Positions 48,901 through 60,281 of a DNA stretch of 64,000 bases are shown in pieces (position 1 is the stretch's first letter; every line of letters starts with the position of its first letter). The notes below the pieces were generated by a model. The model was given only the letters and a program-made list of their open reading frames with translations. It was not told the origin of the DNA and did no database searches. The position numbers and the translations under genes were made by a program. This stretch comes from Mangifera indica. Taxonomy: Eukaryota; Streptophyta; Magnoliopsida; Sapindales; Anacardiaceae. Location: positions 496,001 through 560,000 of the forward strand of contig NC_058146.1 in the NCBI RefSeq assembly GCF_011075055.1, read 5' to 3'.

Positions 48901-50347
48901 TAACCACTGCACATGAAAAATAGCAAACATACTGCGCATAAAAGTTACAAAATCACCTGAATACGCTTCCCCTTAGCTGATGCTTTTGCATATACATATG
49001 CACCATCCTTTTAAGGAAAAAACAAATAGATAATCAAAGAATCTTGACAAGAATTAACATGAAAAAAGCTTCATAAATTTAAAATTCAATTTTCATAACT
49101 AAAGAAGCAAGCAGTGGATTGAACAACATGTTCATGAGAAAATATCAATTGGCATTGTTTATGTTTGTAATGTAACAAGAAGTCATTCTAAAATGTTGAA
49201 CACAAATTTTGTAACTGCATCAGAGTATTCAGGTGTTGGAAACATTGGCAATATACTGGGTGAACCATATAAAATGCTAATGGCCAAGGACTACAGCAAG
49301 CCCCAACTTGCCAAACCAACAAAAAATTGCTACAGGTTTACACATCTTCATGGCCCAAAAGTTTACAATGAACAATGACGGTTCACAAGAAGTTTTCCAT
49401 TCTTCCATCTCAGAAAGCTTTATCCTCCGCATCACACTCAGAATAATAACACAATATCCAGTCACTAATCATTGCATTAGGTCTTTGGGGATCTTTATCT
49501 ATGACAAACTCATAATCAAGTATTCAACCTAAAATACCCCATACCTTCTCTGCAGTCTTTCAACAAATTTTATCCACAAATAATGTAAAGAGATGAAAAT
49601 CTTTAGATAACTTATCCACTATGGGCTGTCTTTTTTACTCCAAAATGAGAAACAAAATTGTGATGCCCTCATTTACCATTAATTGTAATGGATGTTAACT
49701 CCTTAGTCCACATTAACTAGATGAAACTGATTATAAAACTTAAAAGATTAAATTGAAATTACTGAAACTTCAAGAACCAAAAACAATTTTACTCAGAAAA
49801 CTAATATCTTAACACAAATTTTCACATTTGTAATCAAATCCACTGTAGATTATATAACATTTAAAACAGTATGTAAACAATGATGAAATAACTTACAGAA
49901 TTTGGACCGACAAATGATATAGCTTTAATATCATCATCCTCACAGATATCATTAAAAATGTCCTGCTCACGACCAAAATTTGAAATTGAAAAATTAATGA
50001 ATGGAAAAGGAAAAATCCATTAGAAAAAAAACCAGATATCAGAAATATCAAAGCTTAGTTATGTTGAATTAAAAACTAACAAGTGGATAGCAGATACTTT
50101 ATGGCACATAATAGAATAAACAGAAATTAATTTTATTTATGATATGTGAGACTTCTAAAATGCATGAAGAAGTACATATATTCCATGTAAAGAGTTTATC
50201 AAATTTCTGTCAAGCAATTCTTTGTATAAAGAGTTGCCTTTACTTGAAAACATGTAAACATCAGTAGGAGAATATATATATATATTAGGACATTGGCACC
50301 ATGAACAATATTTAAGACTCCATTAGGTAGGTAGGTAGATAGCTAGC

Positions 50348-50381
<34 letters not shown>

Positions 50382-53300
50382 TGTATATATTAGGACATTG
50401 GCACCATGAACAATATTTAAGACTCCATTAGGCATCTATCTATCTATCTATCTATATATGTATATATGTATATGGCGGCAGTAATACTAAACCATCAACG
50501 ATTCGGTAAAACATAATGATGTGAAAATGACACATTACACAATCAACCAAGCGAAACATACATTGGCACCATGAACAATATTTAAGACTCCATTAGGCAA
50601 ACCAGCCTCCATTGCTAACTCTGAAAGAATGACAGCAGCACCTAAGCAACACCAATAAACCAAGTGAATACTCATTTTGTACAAAGTATACACAACAGAT
50701 TCTCATTATAGATCCATCATTTCATCATTTTGTATCACAATCCTCATGACCTTGGTAGTTGGAGATAACTCTTTCTGCTTTTTCGCTTTGTCCGGAAATC
50801 AATTTATTATGAGATGAAGAAAATATTAAGATAAGAGGATATATTTCACTCAATGAAGACAATGCAATGAGCACCAAAAAGTCTTATTTTCTAGCTATAT
50901 AGTAGCCTACTTTTGAGAACTATAAAAAATTTTTCCCCTTGTGCTCTCCTTGAATGCTCACATGAGAGAGGAAGAGAGCAAACATATCCCTGATGTTCTT
51001 GAAGAAAAATAGAAAGAATATTGTTCTCCTTTGTGAATGTTCCATATTTCTCCCAATTTTAAGTGAACAACATCATTGTTATTGTGATAGACAAACTACT
51101 GTTTCTCTTGGCAAATAGCATTTACAAAACTAAATTGAGTAGAAGCATTACTGTTATTAGAATATTTTCCATCTGTTTAAGAAAAGATATCCAATTTAGT
51201 TTTATTCTGCTTGAAGAGATGGAGAACACCAAAAAGGAGAAACAGGTTTAAAGAGAAAGATGGAGTAAAATCAGACTAGAAAGAGCACATAATGTGACCA
51301 GCTCAGACATTGAGATTGACAACATTCCAGTTTATCTTAACAAAAAACATGACCAAATTTTTATTCTTTTCTTTCTTTATTTATTTATTTATTTTTTGGA
51401 GAAACTAAAGGAATTGTATGAACGACAATTTAATGAAAAAGATACAAATATGGACCAGCAGAGTACAATAAGGACAAAATAGCATGATCTAATACTGATT
51501 AATAACATGAAAGATATCAAACACAGAATGATAAATTTAACGAGATGCTTTAGAAATTCATAAGATAGCTCTTAACAGGATTCTGCTCTTAGTGTTATTT
51601 CAAATATCTACTACTGAAATAAAAATAGTTAGCAACTTACCATGAAGATACAAGAGACAACTAAGATGGTTATACAATATCTTCAACAATTAGGCAAAAA
51701 GCTATCCTATGAATTTTGACAAAAAAATAACATTATGTCAAAAGATAGGGGAAATAAATATGAAAATTTGCAGTCAAACATTCTAAGATAAGTGCTTAAT
51801 GAACTGAAGCACGAGTCAAGATATGATCAATGTCAGGGGAAGAGAAAATTACAATCAAGAATTTTAAAGTTTTATCTAAGCCAAATAGGATTTTGCAGCA
51901 GTAAAAAGCAGAGAAGTTTTAGAGATGCAAGTCACTATGAGTAAAGACATAATAATCACCTGGATCCCTCTCTGAAGGCTTTAAAATAAATGTATTACCA
52001 CATGTGACAGCAATAGGAAACATCTGTGTATATAACAGAGAGATAGAAAATGAGTGATATCTCTGGTTGAATCATTTTCCCTTCAGGAGAACATTGAAAA
52101 TATAAGGTTTACCCTTATGCAACAATGACAAGATTTGTATTTTATAAACAATAGCTGAAAGCTAACAAAATATGGTCACTCTCTATGCATTTCCCAATTA
52201 TTATTAATTACAAGAAACACATGCAATTGATTTCCTTACCCACACAATACACTTGTCATGTGCTCCCTAGATCAACACTGTTGGACAATTCAGGATTCAA
52301 AGGCCAACAAAGAATGAGGTATGGCAAGCTTACCCATAAAGGGATCATAGCAGGAAAGTCAAAGGAGCAAATCCCACAACAAACACCGAGTGGCTCTCTG
52401 ATGCTATAGGAATCAATTCCATTTGATACATTGGAAAAGTATTCCCCAATTTGAAGAGTTGCCAATCCACAAGCATGTTCAACTATTTCTACATGGGATA
52501 ATAAAAAACTTCTTAAAGCACAGCATTACCAACTGAAAAATCATTCAGGCATTAAAAAAGGCACTAACCAAGTCCACGCAACACATCGTTGTGTGCATCT
52601 TCTAGTGTCTTTCCATGTTCAGTAGTAATGTTCATAGCAAGCTTATCCTGGGGCCAATTTGTGAAGATTCACTTTACTCAAAATTTAAGAGTAAATGAAA
52701 ATAATGAACAAGTTTCAAAAATTTACCATGTCCCTTTGAATAAGCTCTTGAAATTTGAACATGATGCGTTGACGAGTGGTAGCTGATGTATTTCTCCATG
52801 ATGAAAAAGCCCGCTTTGCTGCAAATACTGCAGCTCTAAACTCCTCATTGGTGGTCAAAGGGACTTGACAAACGACCAGTTGCGTTGCCTATCATGATTT
52901 AATAGATAAATTGGGAAAAGAAAAACGCAATTGTTTTCAATGACTATTAACTTCACAATATATTAAAATAGTCAAAAATGAAAATTTTGGTAAATTTTCC
53001 TTACAGGATTTATAACATCAATAGATGCAAATGACTGGGAATCAACAAATCTACCTCCAATTAGATTGGGAACCCTCTGACATACAACATCAAGACAAAT
53101 TCATTATAAGTTCAGAGAATGCCACCGCAAAATGATGAAGATGACAGAGAAAGACAAACTATTTATACAAAAATAAAGATAAAGAAATCCAATTTCTTTA
53201 TTTTCTTCTTACCCCAAGTAGTTGGGATAAGGCTTTGTTGAACTGAGTTGTGTTGGATTATATCTAAGCTTACCGGAGGGGTGCGTAGCCTCCAAGATGG

Positions 53301-54056
53301 CTCCATAACGGCTTGATAATTATTCCTTACAGCAGACTTTTGAGGTCCTAATGACTTGAAGTTTCTCACTGCAAAAAATAAATAAATAAGTCATCTGCAT
53401 TGTAAGAAAATTAGAAACAATAACAATCACAAAAAATTAAAAAGGCAGTAACAAATGTAAAAAGAAATAAGTTCATGTGGATGACACTTTCAAAAAATTC
53501 CACCTGTCATATTTCCTTGTCGGAGCTTCGCCTTAACATTGTAAACATGTTTTGGAGTTGATAAAAGCTCTGGATTGCTTTGTCTCAGTCTTTTAAGAAT
53601 TTGGCGAGGTTTTAATCCAGCTTCTGTCATCTCTTTAATTAAGAAAACTTCTCTTTCTGTGAAGCGTCGGGCAGAAGGATGTTCTGAGATGTCCTTTAAA
53701 GGTTCATGGTTGTGTGTACCATTTTTAATAGTTAGTATCCACAAGCCAGCATCCTTCTTACCAACAGCTTCAAAAGGACAATTGGTAAGTCGAGAACCTG
53801 TTTTTCTTCGGCGGATACTTTCAGCAGAGGACTCATCAATAGTTTTCCGCCTATTACGATAAACACCTCCTCTGTCACATCCAAGGACTACTACCCTGTC
53901 CCTCTTAGATTGCTTGATAGTTACCACATATCCCTGGGATACGGCAAAGTCGCCGACATGCTGGATAAGTTCCTCACGATCTACAAAAGTTCCAGGAGGT
54001 GGTGGAAGCATTTGTGGGGCCTCATTCAACTCTGAGGAACTTTGAGCGTCCATCAT
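45920..54056 (-). CDS. FAR1/MULE-type zinc finger fused to a methylmalonate-semialdehyde dehydrogenase-like domain
   Basis: Nineteen coding exons: 53504-54056, 53274-53368, 53005-53076, 52727-52888, 52569-52647, 52334-52488, 51960-52023, 50562-50641, 49897-49962, 48957-49007, 48712-48863, 48427-48517, 47884-47964, 47334-47411, 47176-47211, 47047-47090, 46879-46957, 46183-46273 and 45920-46074, encoding 727 residues without stop or frameshift. Exon 1 (residues 1-184) is a FAR1/WRKY-GCM1 zinc finger (Cys60, Cys93, His115, His117 in GTHNHEP) plus a Mutator-transposase-like basic tail (FTEREVFLIKEMTEAGLKPR). Exons 2-19 match ALDH6B2 in order, phase and mostly length. Catalytic Cys495 and Glu595 remain, but PFNFP is SFDFP (Asp364), FVGS is FVGP (Pro440), and FTGSK is lost. 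No mitochondrial presequence is present. The start is set by an upstream acceptor at 54077-54079 followed by ATGATGGAC. Nuclear location and altered activity are inferences. Confidence 0.9.
50286..50453. repeat. Two copies of the neighbouring exon tail within GATA/TATC microsatellites
   Basis: The 37-bp stretch at 50561-50597, which is the 3' end of an ALDH6-like exon plus the first donor base, recurs exactly at 50291-50327 and 50396-50432. The two copies share a further 5 bases (tagga) on the left. Between and beside them lie a GATA array (about 50338-50381) and a TATC array (about 50433-50453), inverted relative to each other. All lies in the intron that follows the source exon on the minus strand. 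Confidence 0.9.
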
Positions 54057-56652
54057 TGAATTATGTATGCGATAACCTGAAGTAAACATATAAGTTACCA
54101 TTTTACGCATCCTTATAATCATCACTTACCCCGTTATTCATCCGCACATCAAAATTCAACTAATGAAAGCCAAATCTACAAAAGTAATGAAATTAGTTTT
54201 AAAGATCCATACTATACTAGCCATTCATGATGACAGGATTATTGACACTTGGTTGCAAAAAAGAACTATCAGCTTGCCAACAAGATTATTGATTCTCTTC
54301 AGACAAATATAAAAAAGAAAAATTAAACAAGCAAGGAAAAGAAAATTATATTCTTCACAGAGAATGTGATTTGTCCCACAAGTTTGGAGGTCAACCTTTT
54401 GATCTGGTATACATAATTTTTTCCTCTCATTATGGAGGCATAATGTAGTAAGATAACATGTAGACCACAGAAATAGAATGGCACACACCTCATACTGCAG
54501 TGACAATGTCCTCCTCTTCCAAGAGTTCACTTTCAGTTACATGAAAGGGGTCTTAGTATCTGGAAATTAGTAGTAAAACTTTAAACAGAAATATATGCTA
54601 ATAAGCATAAACAGAAATGTATTTGAATGAGTGTAATAGATGATACAAATTTCAAACATAGTTAATCAGATGCATGTCTCCTTAAACCACCTGGCTCTAT
54701 TTTATTTTAGATTCTTTAAAACAAGCAAAGAGAAATTTTTTTAACCTTATAGAGCTAGTTCAAAACATGAGCTACAACTTAGGATCACTGAATTTCAAAA
54801 AATTTAAACAGTAAAGCTGGATGTCTAAAAACGCATAGCCTTTTCATTGTGGTTATATAGCAACTCCAATCGTGAAGCATCCTCATGGCATTCTAGTCTT
54901 TTCATAAATTTAATCGATTTGTCATACTGTTCAACTTACTACATGAAATTCTTCATTCCCATGAATTAATGCTCCTAACCTGGTATTATTTCAAAGAACT
55001 CTCAACTAAAAAGAAGATCAAAACCAAAACTTTACATTTCCTCTTGCCACTGATCACACAATAAACATAAAAAAAATAAAAAAAAGAATCAATTACTAAG
55101 TGGGAAACACTTCCAATTTTAATCTCTCAACATATTTATTAAATTTCGGGAATCAGAGTCCGCAATGCAAACTATACATAATCCAAGTAAACAATTGTCA
55201 AAACTGAATTTTGAATGGGACCCATTTTTGAACTGAGCCCGAAACAACAATTGCAGCGAGTTAAAATTCAGATTATACAATTCTCAACATTCCGTTTTTC
55301 TTTTTTTAATTTTCTCGATAACGAAACAAGAGATGTTAAGGGAAAGCTTACTGGCCACGGCGATGGCGATTGGCAGACAAATTGACACAGAAAATTCTGG
55401 GATTGCAGAGTTTTGATTTAGGCTCGAATGATGTGTTGTCTCATAGTGAACTGCACCGAGTCTTAGAAAAACAAACGGAGGAGATCCAAGGGTATGCCGC
55501 GATGGTATTGTACTTGGTGTGTACTGTTACTGTTACTGTTACTGTCAATGTCAAAACAAACTAAGTATCATAAAAAAAAAAAAAAATTTTCCTCTTATAT
55601 TCAAAGTGGATTAACTTTATATTTGATAATTATAATATAGATTTAAGATAATCTTAACTTATCATTCGATAATTTCAGCTAAGTATACTGTTATTGTGAT
55701 GATTTTCTATTAATGTACACATAATTTTATATTTAGGCTATTTAAATAATATAATATTCTTTAACATTGGATTTAAATAAGTATAAATTGGGAAATTAAC
55801 TTGAAAATATCAAAAAAAACTTTACAACGGAAATAAAATTCCCCAGTGTACATGAATTGCGTATTCTCTTATGTCAATCCTCTAATTTGTGTATTTTTTT
55901 ACCCAACAAGAATTATGATTTTTTCTCTCTGCATGATTGATCAATGATGACGAGTGATGCTCAAACAAGCAGTCAATAAAATGTTATGTTGTCAGGGAGG
56001 GATGATAATTTTTATGCTGCTAAACTCAAACCTCCTCTCTAAGTATAACTAAACATAACAGTTAGCAGGTAATGGATAATAATCACTAATCGATTTTTCC
56101 ATCTAAAACTTATAATAAATTTAAGACTGAACTATATTAAAATTGTATGACATGAAAAGAATGTTATTTTGTGGTTCTCATAACAATACTAAAATTTTGA
56201 GAAAGAAAAACTAGAGAGAAATAAAAAACACAAGACATAAATAAAGTATTAAAAATATTTTAAATTATTGTATTATTTTTATATTATACAAAAACTAGTA
56301 AAAATGCTATAAATATAAACATTTTGATAATCGAATTAAAACTTTGTAAAAGCTTTTATATATATTGTATCTATTTTTTTTAATATACCTCAATTCATCT
56401 TTATAAATATGTTGAATTTATGTAAAATCTAACATATTTAAATTTAGTTTAAATCAAATATAAAATTATTTTACTTACGAGTCATATTCGGAGATCAACA
56501 ACCCTAACTATATTAGAATTGGTGGAAATAAAGTCCAATAAGGAAATGTGACAGCTGTTGGTATTATTAATAAGTAATTAGATTGACAAAAGAAAGAAAT
56601 GCCAAATCGAATATTTATTGAATTTACAATAACAATAAGAAGCTTACCATAT
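54057..56652. promoter_or_regulatory. Likely 5' UTR intron and promoter of the fusion gene; 3' flank of the FLOURY1-like gene
   Basis: On the minus strand a donor-like site (GGCCA/GTAAGC, intron start at 55351) and an acceptor (TTTACTTCAG, ending at 54077) could bound a 5' UTR intron of about 1.3 kb. The proposed first exon lies above 55352 and contains a short upstream reading frame (MRQHIIRA). A gttact hexanucleotide repeat lies near 55524-55548. The remainder, 55600-56500, is AT-rich, with no gene recognised. Confidence 0.4.
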
Positions 56653-57432
56653 TCAACAATCCATTCCGATTCCAAATGATTCAAGCATCTCATCACCTTC
56701 ATCAGTATCAACTCCTTCAAATTCATCCATTTCAAAATCTTCTTTCACAAACTGCTTCAATTTTTCTTTATAAATCTTCAACTTCTCCTCCAACAAACTC
56801 TTCTTAGACTCATGTCTCATCACAATCCATTGCAGTGACTGAATCACTTCTTCATCAAGCTCCTGTTTCTGCTCCGCCATTCTCCGGAATCGATTGGCTT
56901 CAATTTCTGCTGAACTTTTCTCACTTTGCAGCCTCAAAATCATGGCCATGGCTTCTTCCGCCGCTGATGCCGCTGCCATTCTTTCCTTCTCGAGCTCCAT
57001 ACAAGCCACATTGGCCCTTTGCCTCTCCATTTTGACTAATCTTCTTAGTGATTCTACGTCGGATAACTCATCTTCTTCACAACATTCTACTGATTCCGAA
57101 ACATCATTTGTCGACTTCGAGTTTGAGTCAGCCAAGAGCTTCAATGGTGGAACACATTTGCCAGACAAAATATTTGCATCAAATTCTTCACCAAATTCAA
57201 TATATGAACACAACCCATTTCTTCTCTCACTCGATTTCCCTCTAATATAACCAAAAAAATGAACTAATCCCTTTCCATGCAGACTAAATTGCAGAAACTT
57301 AAACCCTAAACACAACATCAAAACCAACAACAAAGTGTTAAAAACTTGCGACAAACGCCCAAACACCAAAAACCCACGTCCAAAATCAGTCCCTTGAGTC
57401 AAGGACTTGAGAAATAAAACACAATCCATCAT
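56653..57432 (-). CDS. FLOURY1-like GTD-binding (DUF593) membrane protein
   Basis: An intronless frame. Starting at MMDCVLFLKS (57432) it encodes 259 residues; an upstream in-frame ATG at 57510 would add 26 residues derived largely from a caa/gtt trinucleotide run, so I prefer the shorter form. A hydrophobic segment (FNTLLLVLMLCLGFKFLQFS) suggests one membrane anchor near the N-terminus. The C-terminal half is a long coiled coil (SLRRLVKMERQRANVACMEL, then EKERMAAASAAEEAMAMILR) with the pattern of the GTD-binding/zein-binding domain. Maize FLOURY1 binds zein, and related MYOB proteins bind the globular tail of class XI myosins on vesicles. Size and single anchor fit the FLOURY1-like group better than the larger MYOB proteins. 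The end is very acidic (DEFEGVDTDEGDEMLESFG). Confidence 0.85.
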   Translation of the reverse strand: MMDCVLFLKSLTQGTDFGRGFLVFGRLSQVFNTLLLVLMLCLGFKFLQFSLHGKGLVHFFGYIRGKSSERRNGLCSYIEFGEEFDANILSGKCVPPLKLLADSNSKSTNDVSESVECCEEDELSDVESLRRLVKMERQRANVACMELEKERMAAASAAEEAMAMILRLQSEKSSAEIEANRFRRMAEQKQELDEEVIQSLQWIVMRHESKKSLLEEKLKIYKEKLKQFVKEDFEMDEFEGVDTDEGDEMLESFGIGMDC

Positions 57433-57633
57433 TAACAATCCCAGAAAAATCTTCAAGAATCTCTTATATAACCCTAGAAAATAGCATACAACAACAACAA
57501 CAACAATCAATAACTAGAAACTAGCCACAACCTGCATGTGTATCGAATCTAACTAAATTTCTTTCCTTCTAAATCGAAATCTGCACCTCTCAGACAAAAC
57601 AAGAACTTATAGTTATAATACAAGCAAGATATA

Positions 57634-58190
57634 GGTGCACTTGATGGGATAATCAAGTGTCAAAATTAATGTGGGAGATAAAGTCCCATTTATAATAAAT
57701 ACAATATAAGAAAGTAGTATATAAGTGTTATAGATTAAACTTTAACATAAGCCAATTGATTTTGTATAATATGAGTTTTAATTTTCACATTTATAAGTTC
57801 AATATATATTTTCAATATGATATCAGAGTATGAACCAAACGACGGATTATATTTCCAATATGGTATCAGAGTACGAACCAAACGATGAGTTTAACAATCT
57901 AAAGTATTCCTGTCCAACCAAAAACCGGTTGAGCAAAGACTAAAAGTCATATATCTAATAATTAGAACATAAAAAAGTAAGATTTTGTATAATATAAGTT
58001 TTAATCTTTATATTTTAATATGGTATCAAAGCACGAGTTAAATATGAGTTTAATAACTTAAAGTGTTTCTGAATACAAGTGACAACATATCTAACTAAAA
58101 ATCCTATATTTAATAAATGAAACATAAAAAAATAAGATTTTATCTAATATAAATTTTAACCCTTGTACTTATAAACCTTATGAGAGCTGA
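57634..58190 (+). mobile_element. Tandem TRIM-like LTR array with three primer-binding-site motifs
   Basis: Matches to the 3' end of initiator tRNA-Met (TGGTATCAGAGC) occur at 57818-57828 (tgatatcagag), 57861-57871 (tggtatcagag) and 58021-58032 (tggtatcaaagc). Each group follows a related AT-rich LTR-like end (gattttgtataatatgagtt at about 57759; gattttgtataatataagtt at about 57981; gattttatctaatataaatt near 58135). The pattern is two to three tandem units sharing LTRs, a form known for TRIM elements. No coding capacity. Confidence 0.6.
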
Positions 58191-58763
58191 AAGAACGAAA
58201 AAGTGGATCTATTATTTGTTCTGAACTGCCGACTTTTGAGAAGTTATATATATGGGCTCCAAAGCGCAATCTTAATAAACATTCGCTTAACTTTCAAAGA
58301 GTTTCGCTTTTGCCAGAAAAGTCGTATATGTAGAAGCAGAATAGGTAGGCTTAAACTAAATTTTTGGTAAGATTTTTGTAATGTAATCTACTACTGATAA
58401 GCTAGAGCACTGTAAAAGGTTATTCCGTACAAATAAGAGAATCAACACAATGATGTAATTGGCTAATTCAGAATTAAAATAAAATAACATTCCAAAAATC
58501 AACAGAACTATGTGTACTAATGTTGACTGGATTTTTTCCCATGTTTTTTTTTTTAATTTTTGGTTGAAGGTTTAATCTTCCATGACTTTTGCAAATATTA
58601 TGGTTTTAAAACTGGGATCAAATTAGCTGGTTCAACTAGTCTGTTAAGCATGGGTAAGCATGTGTGGCTGTCCAATGACTATTGCTTTAAACCATAGTTA
58701 TTGATATTTTATGATATACGATATGTATCCTATGATACAATATAATATAGATGAAAAATAATA

Positions 58764-59210
58764 TGTATAATACATTTAGACAAATCTCATATCGAGAAAA
58801 CATGAAAGAGATGTTGGGTTTGACTGTGTATCCAAAATAGATAATATCTTAACAGTGGACCAGATTATTGGGTCAGAGATGTTACAAATGGTATCAGAGC
58901 GGCTCCGTATGTCCTCTTGAATGATGGTGAGACAAACCTCAGTTAGGACGCAGAGTCTCGTAAGGGGGTGTATATGATACCCTTAAACAAATCTACGTTT
59001 GTAAAACACGAGAGAGATGTTGAATTTGTCTATATATCCCACATCGGTTAGGGGTGAGAGAATTTGACTGGTTAACTATCCTATAAACTCTTTAAAATGT
59101 TAAGATGTATTTTGGATTACAAAGCTTAGAAACAAAATCATGATGAACTGTGTATCCAAAATGAATAATATCTTAATAGTAGGTCAGGTTATTGGACTAG
59201 AGATGTTACA
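58764..59210 (+). mobile_element. TRIM retrotransposon with LTRs, PBS and polypurine tract
   Basis: Two direct repeats start TGTATA and end TTACA: 5' LTR 58764-58886 (shortened by internal deletion) and 3' LTR 58969-59210. Shared parts include gagagatgttg and tgtgtatccaaaat followed by aataatatctta. Directly after the 5' LTR, with a 2-base gap, is the PBS TGGTATCAGAGC (58889-58900), matching initiator tRNA-Met. Directly before the 3' LTR is the purine tract aaggggg (58962-58968). The internal part is only about 80 bp, so the element cannot encode proteins. No clear 5-bp target-site duplication was seen. Confidence 0.8.
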
Positions 59211-59810
59211 ATATGTATCATGAGGTGTATTATAATTAATACAATACAATGAACGTATCATATGATATGATACATATTATCAATACAGATCAATATACTT
59301 TTTAAAAAAATATGATGTAATACGAGTGAATATAACAAATTTTATATCTTTATAAGTGTTTGTGATATTTTCTAAAATGATGACGTGTTTATTATTTTTT
59401 TATTATTTTATTTTTTAAAAATTGTGTCATACAACACGATACTCATTCATAATACATAAAATTAAACTTTTAATACACAATTTAATTATCATGTTTTAAA
59501 CTATGGTTTAACTAGAAAAACTGTATAGGGCTGTAAGTGAATCATTGATTTAACTAATGTTTCCTAAACATTGTGAAAGATTTTGGGAGTGAGTTGTTGG
59601 AAATGAGAATGCCTAGAGACAATTAGAAATGATAAGATTAGTGTGGGATGCAGCTTTTAAATGTGAGAATGACACAACAACGATTAAAAATGAGAATATC
59701 GGCGTGAAAGAAGCTGCCAAAGAGGATATTGACAAAAGATAGAGTTAAAAATGAGGGGAAGAGTTAGAAATGGCCTGATCATTTTCAGAAGGAACTGTTA
59801 GGGGGTGTTT

Positions 59811-60281
59811 GGTTTGAGTAATATTTTATTATCAAAATAGAAAAATTACCTTAAAGATAGATTACTTAGAAGATTACTGAGTATAAATGAGTATTATGTT
59901 TGATAAAATTTGATAGGTATAAATAATTATTGTGTTTGGTTAAAGGTAATAAAAAATTACTAATAAATTATTTTACTTAAATGCCCTTAAATATAATTAT
60001 TTTTAAATATTTTTTATATTATTTGTTATATTAATTAAAAATAAATTTATTTTTATCTCAAAAAATTAATAAATAATAATATAATTATAATAAATTCAAG
60101 AGTACATCAGTAATCTTTAAATACCTAAGGTGAATGTGGTAATCAGATTATCACCTATATTACCTACCACGTCAACATTGATAATAGAAGATTATTGTAA
60201 TATTTTATTACTCATAAACTAAATAAGAGAATAAAAGATATATTACCAAGGTAATGTTAAAAGACGTCATCCAAACGCCCC
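59811..60281. mobile_element. Tourist/PIF-Harbinger-like MITE
   Basis: The left end gggggtgtttggtttgagta and the right end (read on the minus strand) ggggcgtttggatgacgtc form terminal inverted repeats. The left flank is TTA and the right flank TAG, so only TA of a three-base TTA duplication is kept. The 471-bp interior is AT-rich and non-coding. The GGG-TGTTTGG type of end is common in Tourist-like elements; a hAT relative is possible. Confidence 0.6.

Noticed and set aside
45920..54056. Second ALDH6 copy considered a pseudogene because of its altered motifs
   Set aside because: All nineteen exons splice in frame with canonical GT-AG sites and no stop, which does not fit a decaying pseudogene.
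55370..55564. Plus-strand 64-codon frame beginning at a TTG
   Set aside because: There is no ATG start, it ends in a gttact repeat (TVTVTV), and it overlaps the probable 5' UTR exon of the fusion gene on the other strand.
56835..57250. Plus-strand open frames at the FLOURY1-like gene
   Set aside because: They are antisense reflections of the coiled-coil coding sequence, with biased Ser/Ala composition and no recognisable motif.
58889..58900. tRNA-like sequence TGGTATCAGAGC as a possible tRNA gene
   Set aside because: Only the 12-base primer-site match is present, with no cloverleaf around it; it is the primer-binding site of a TRIM element.
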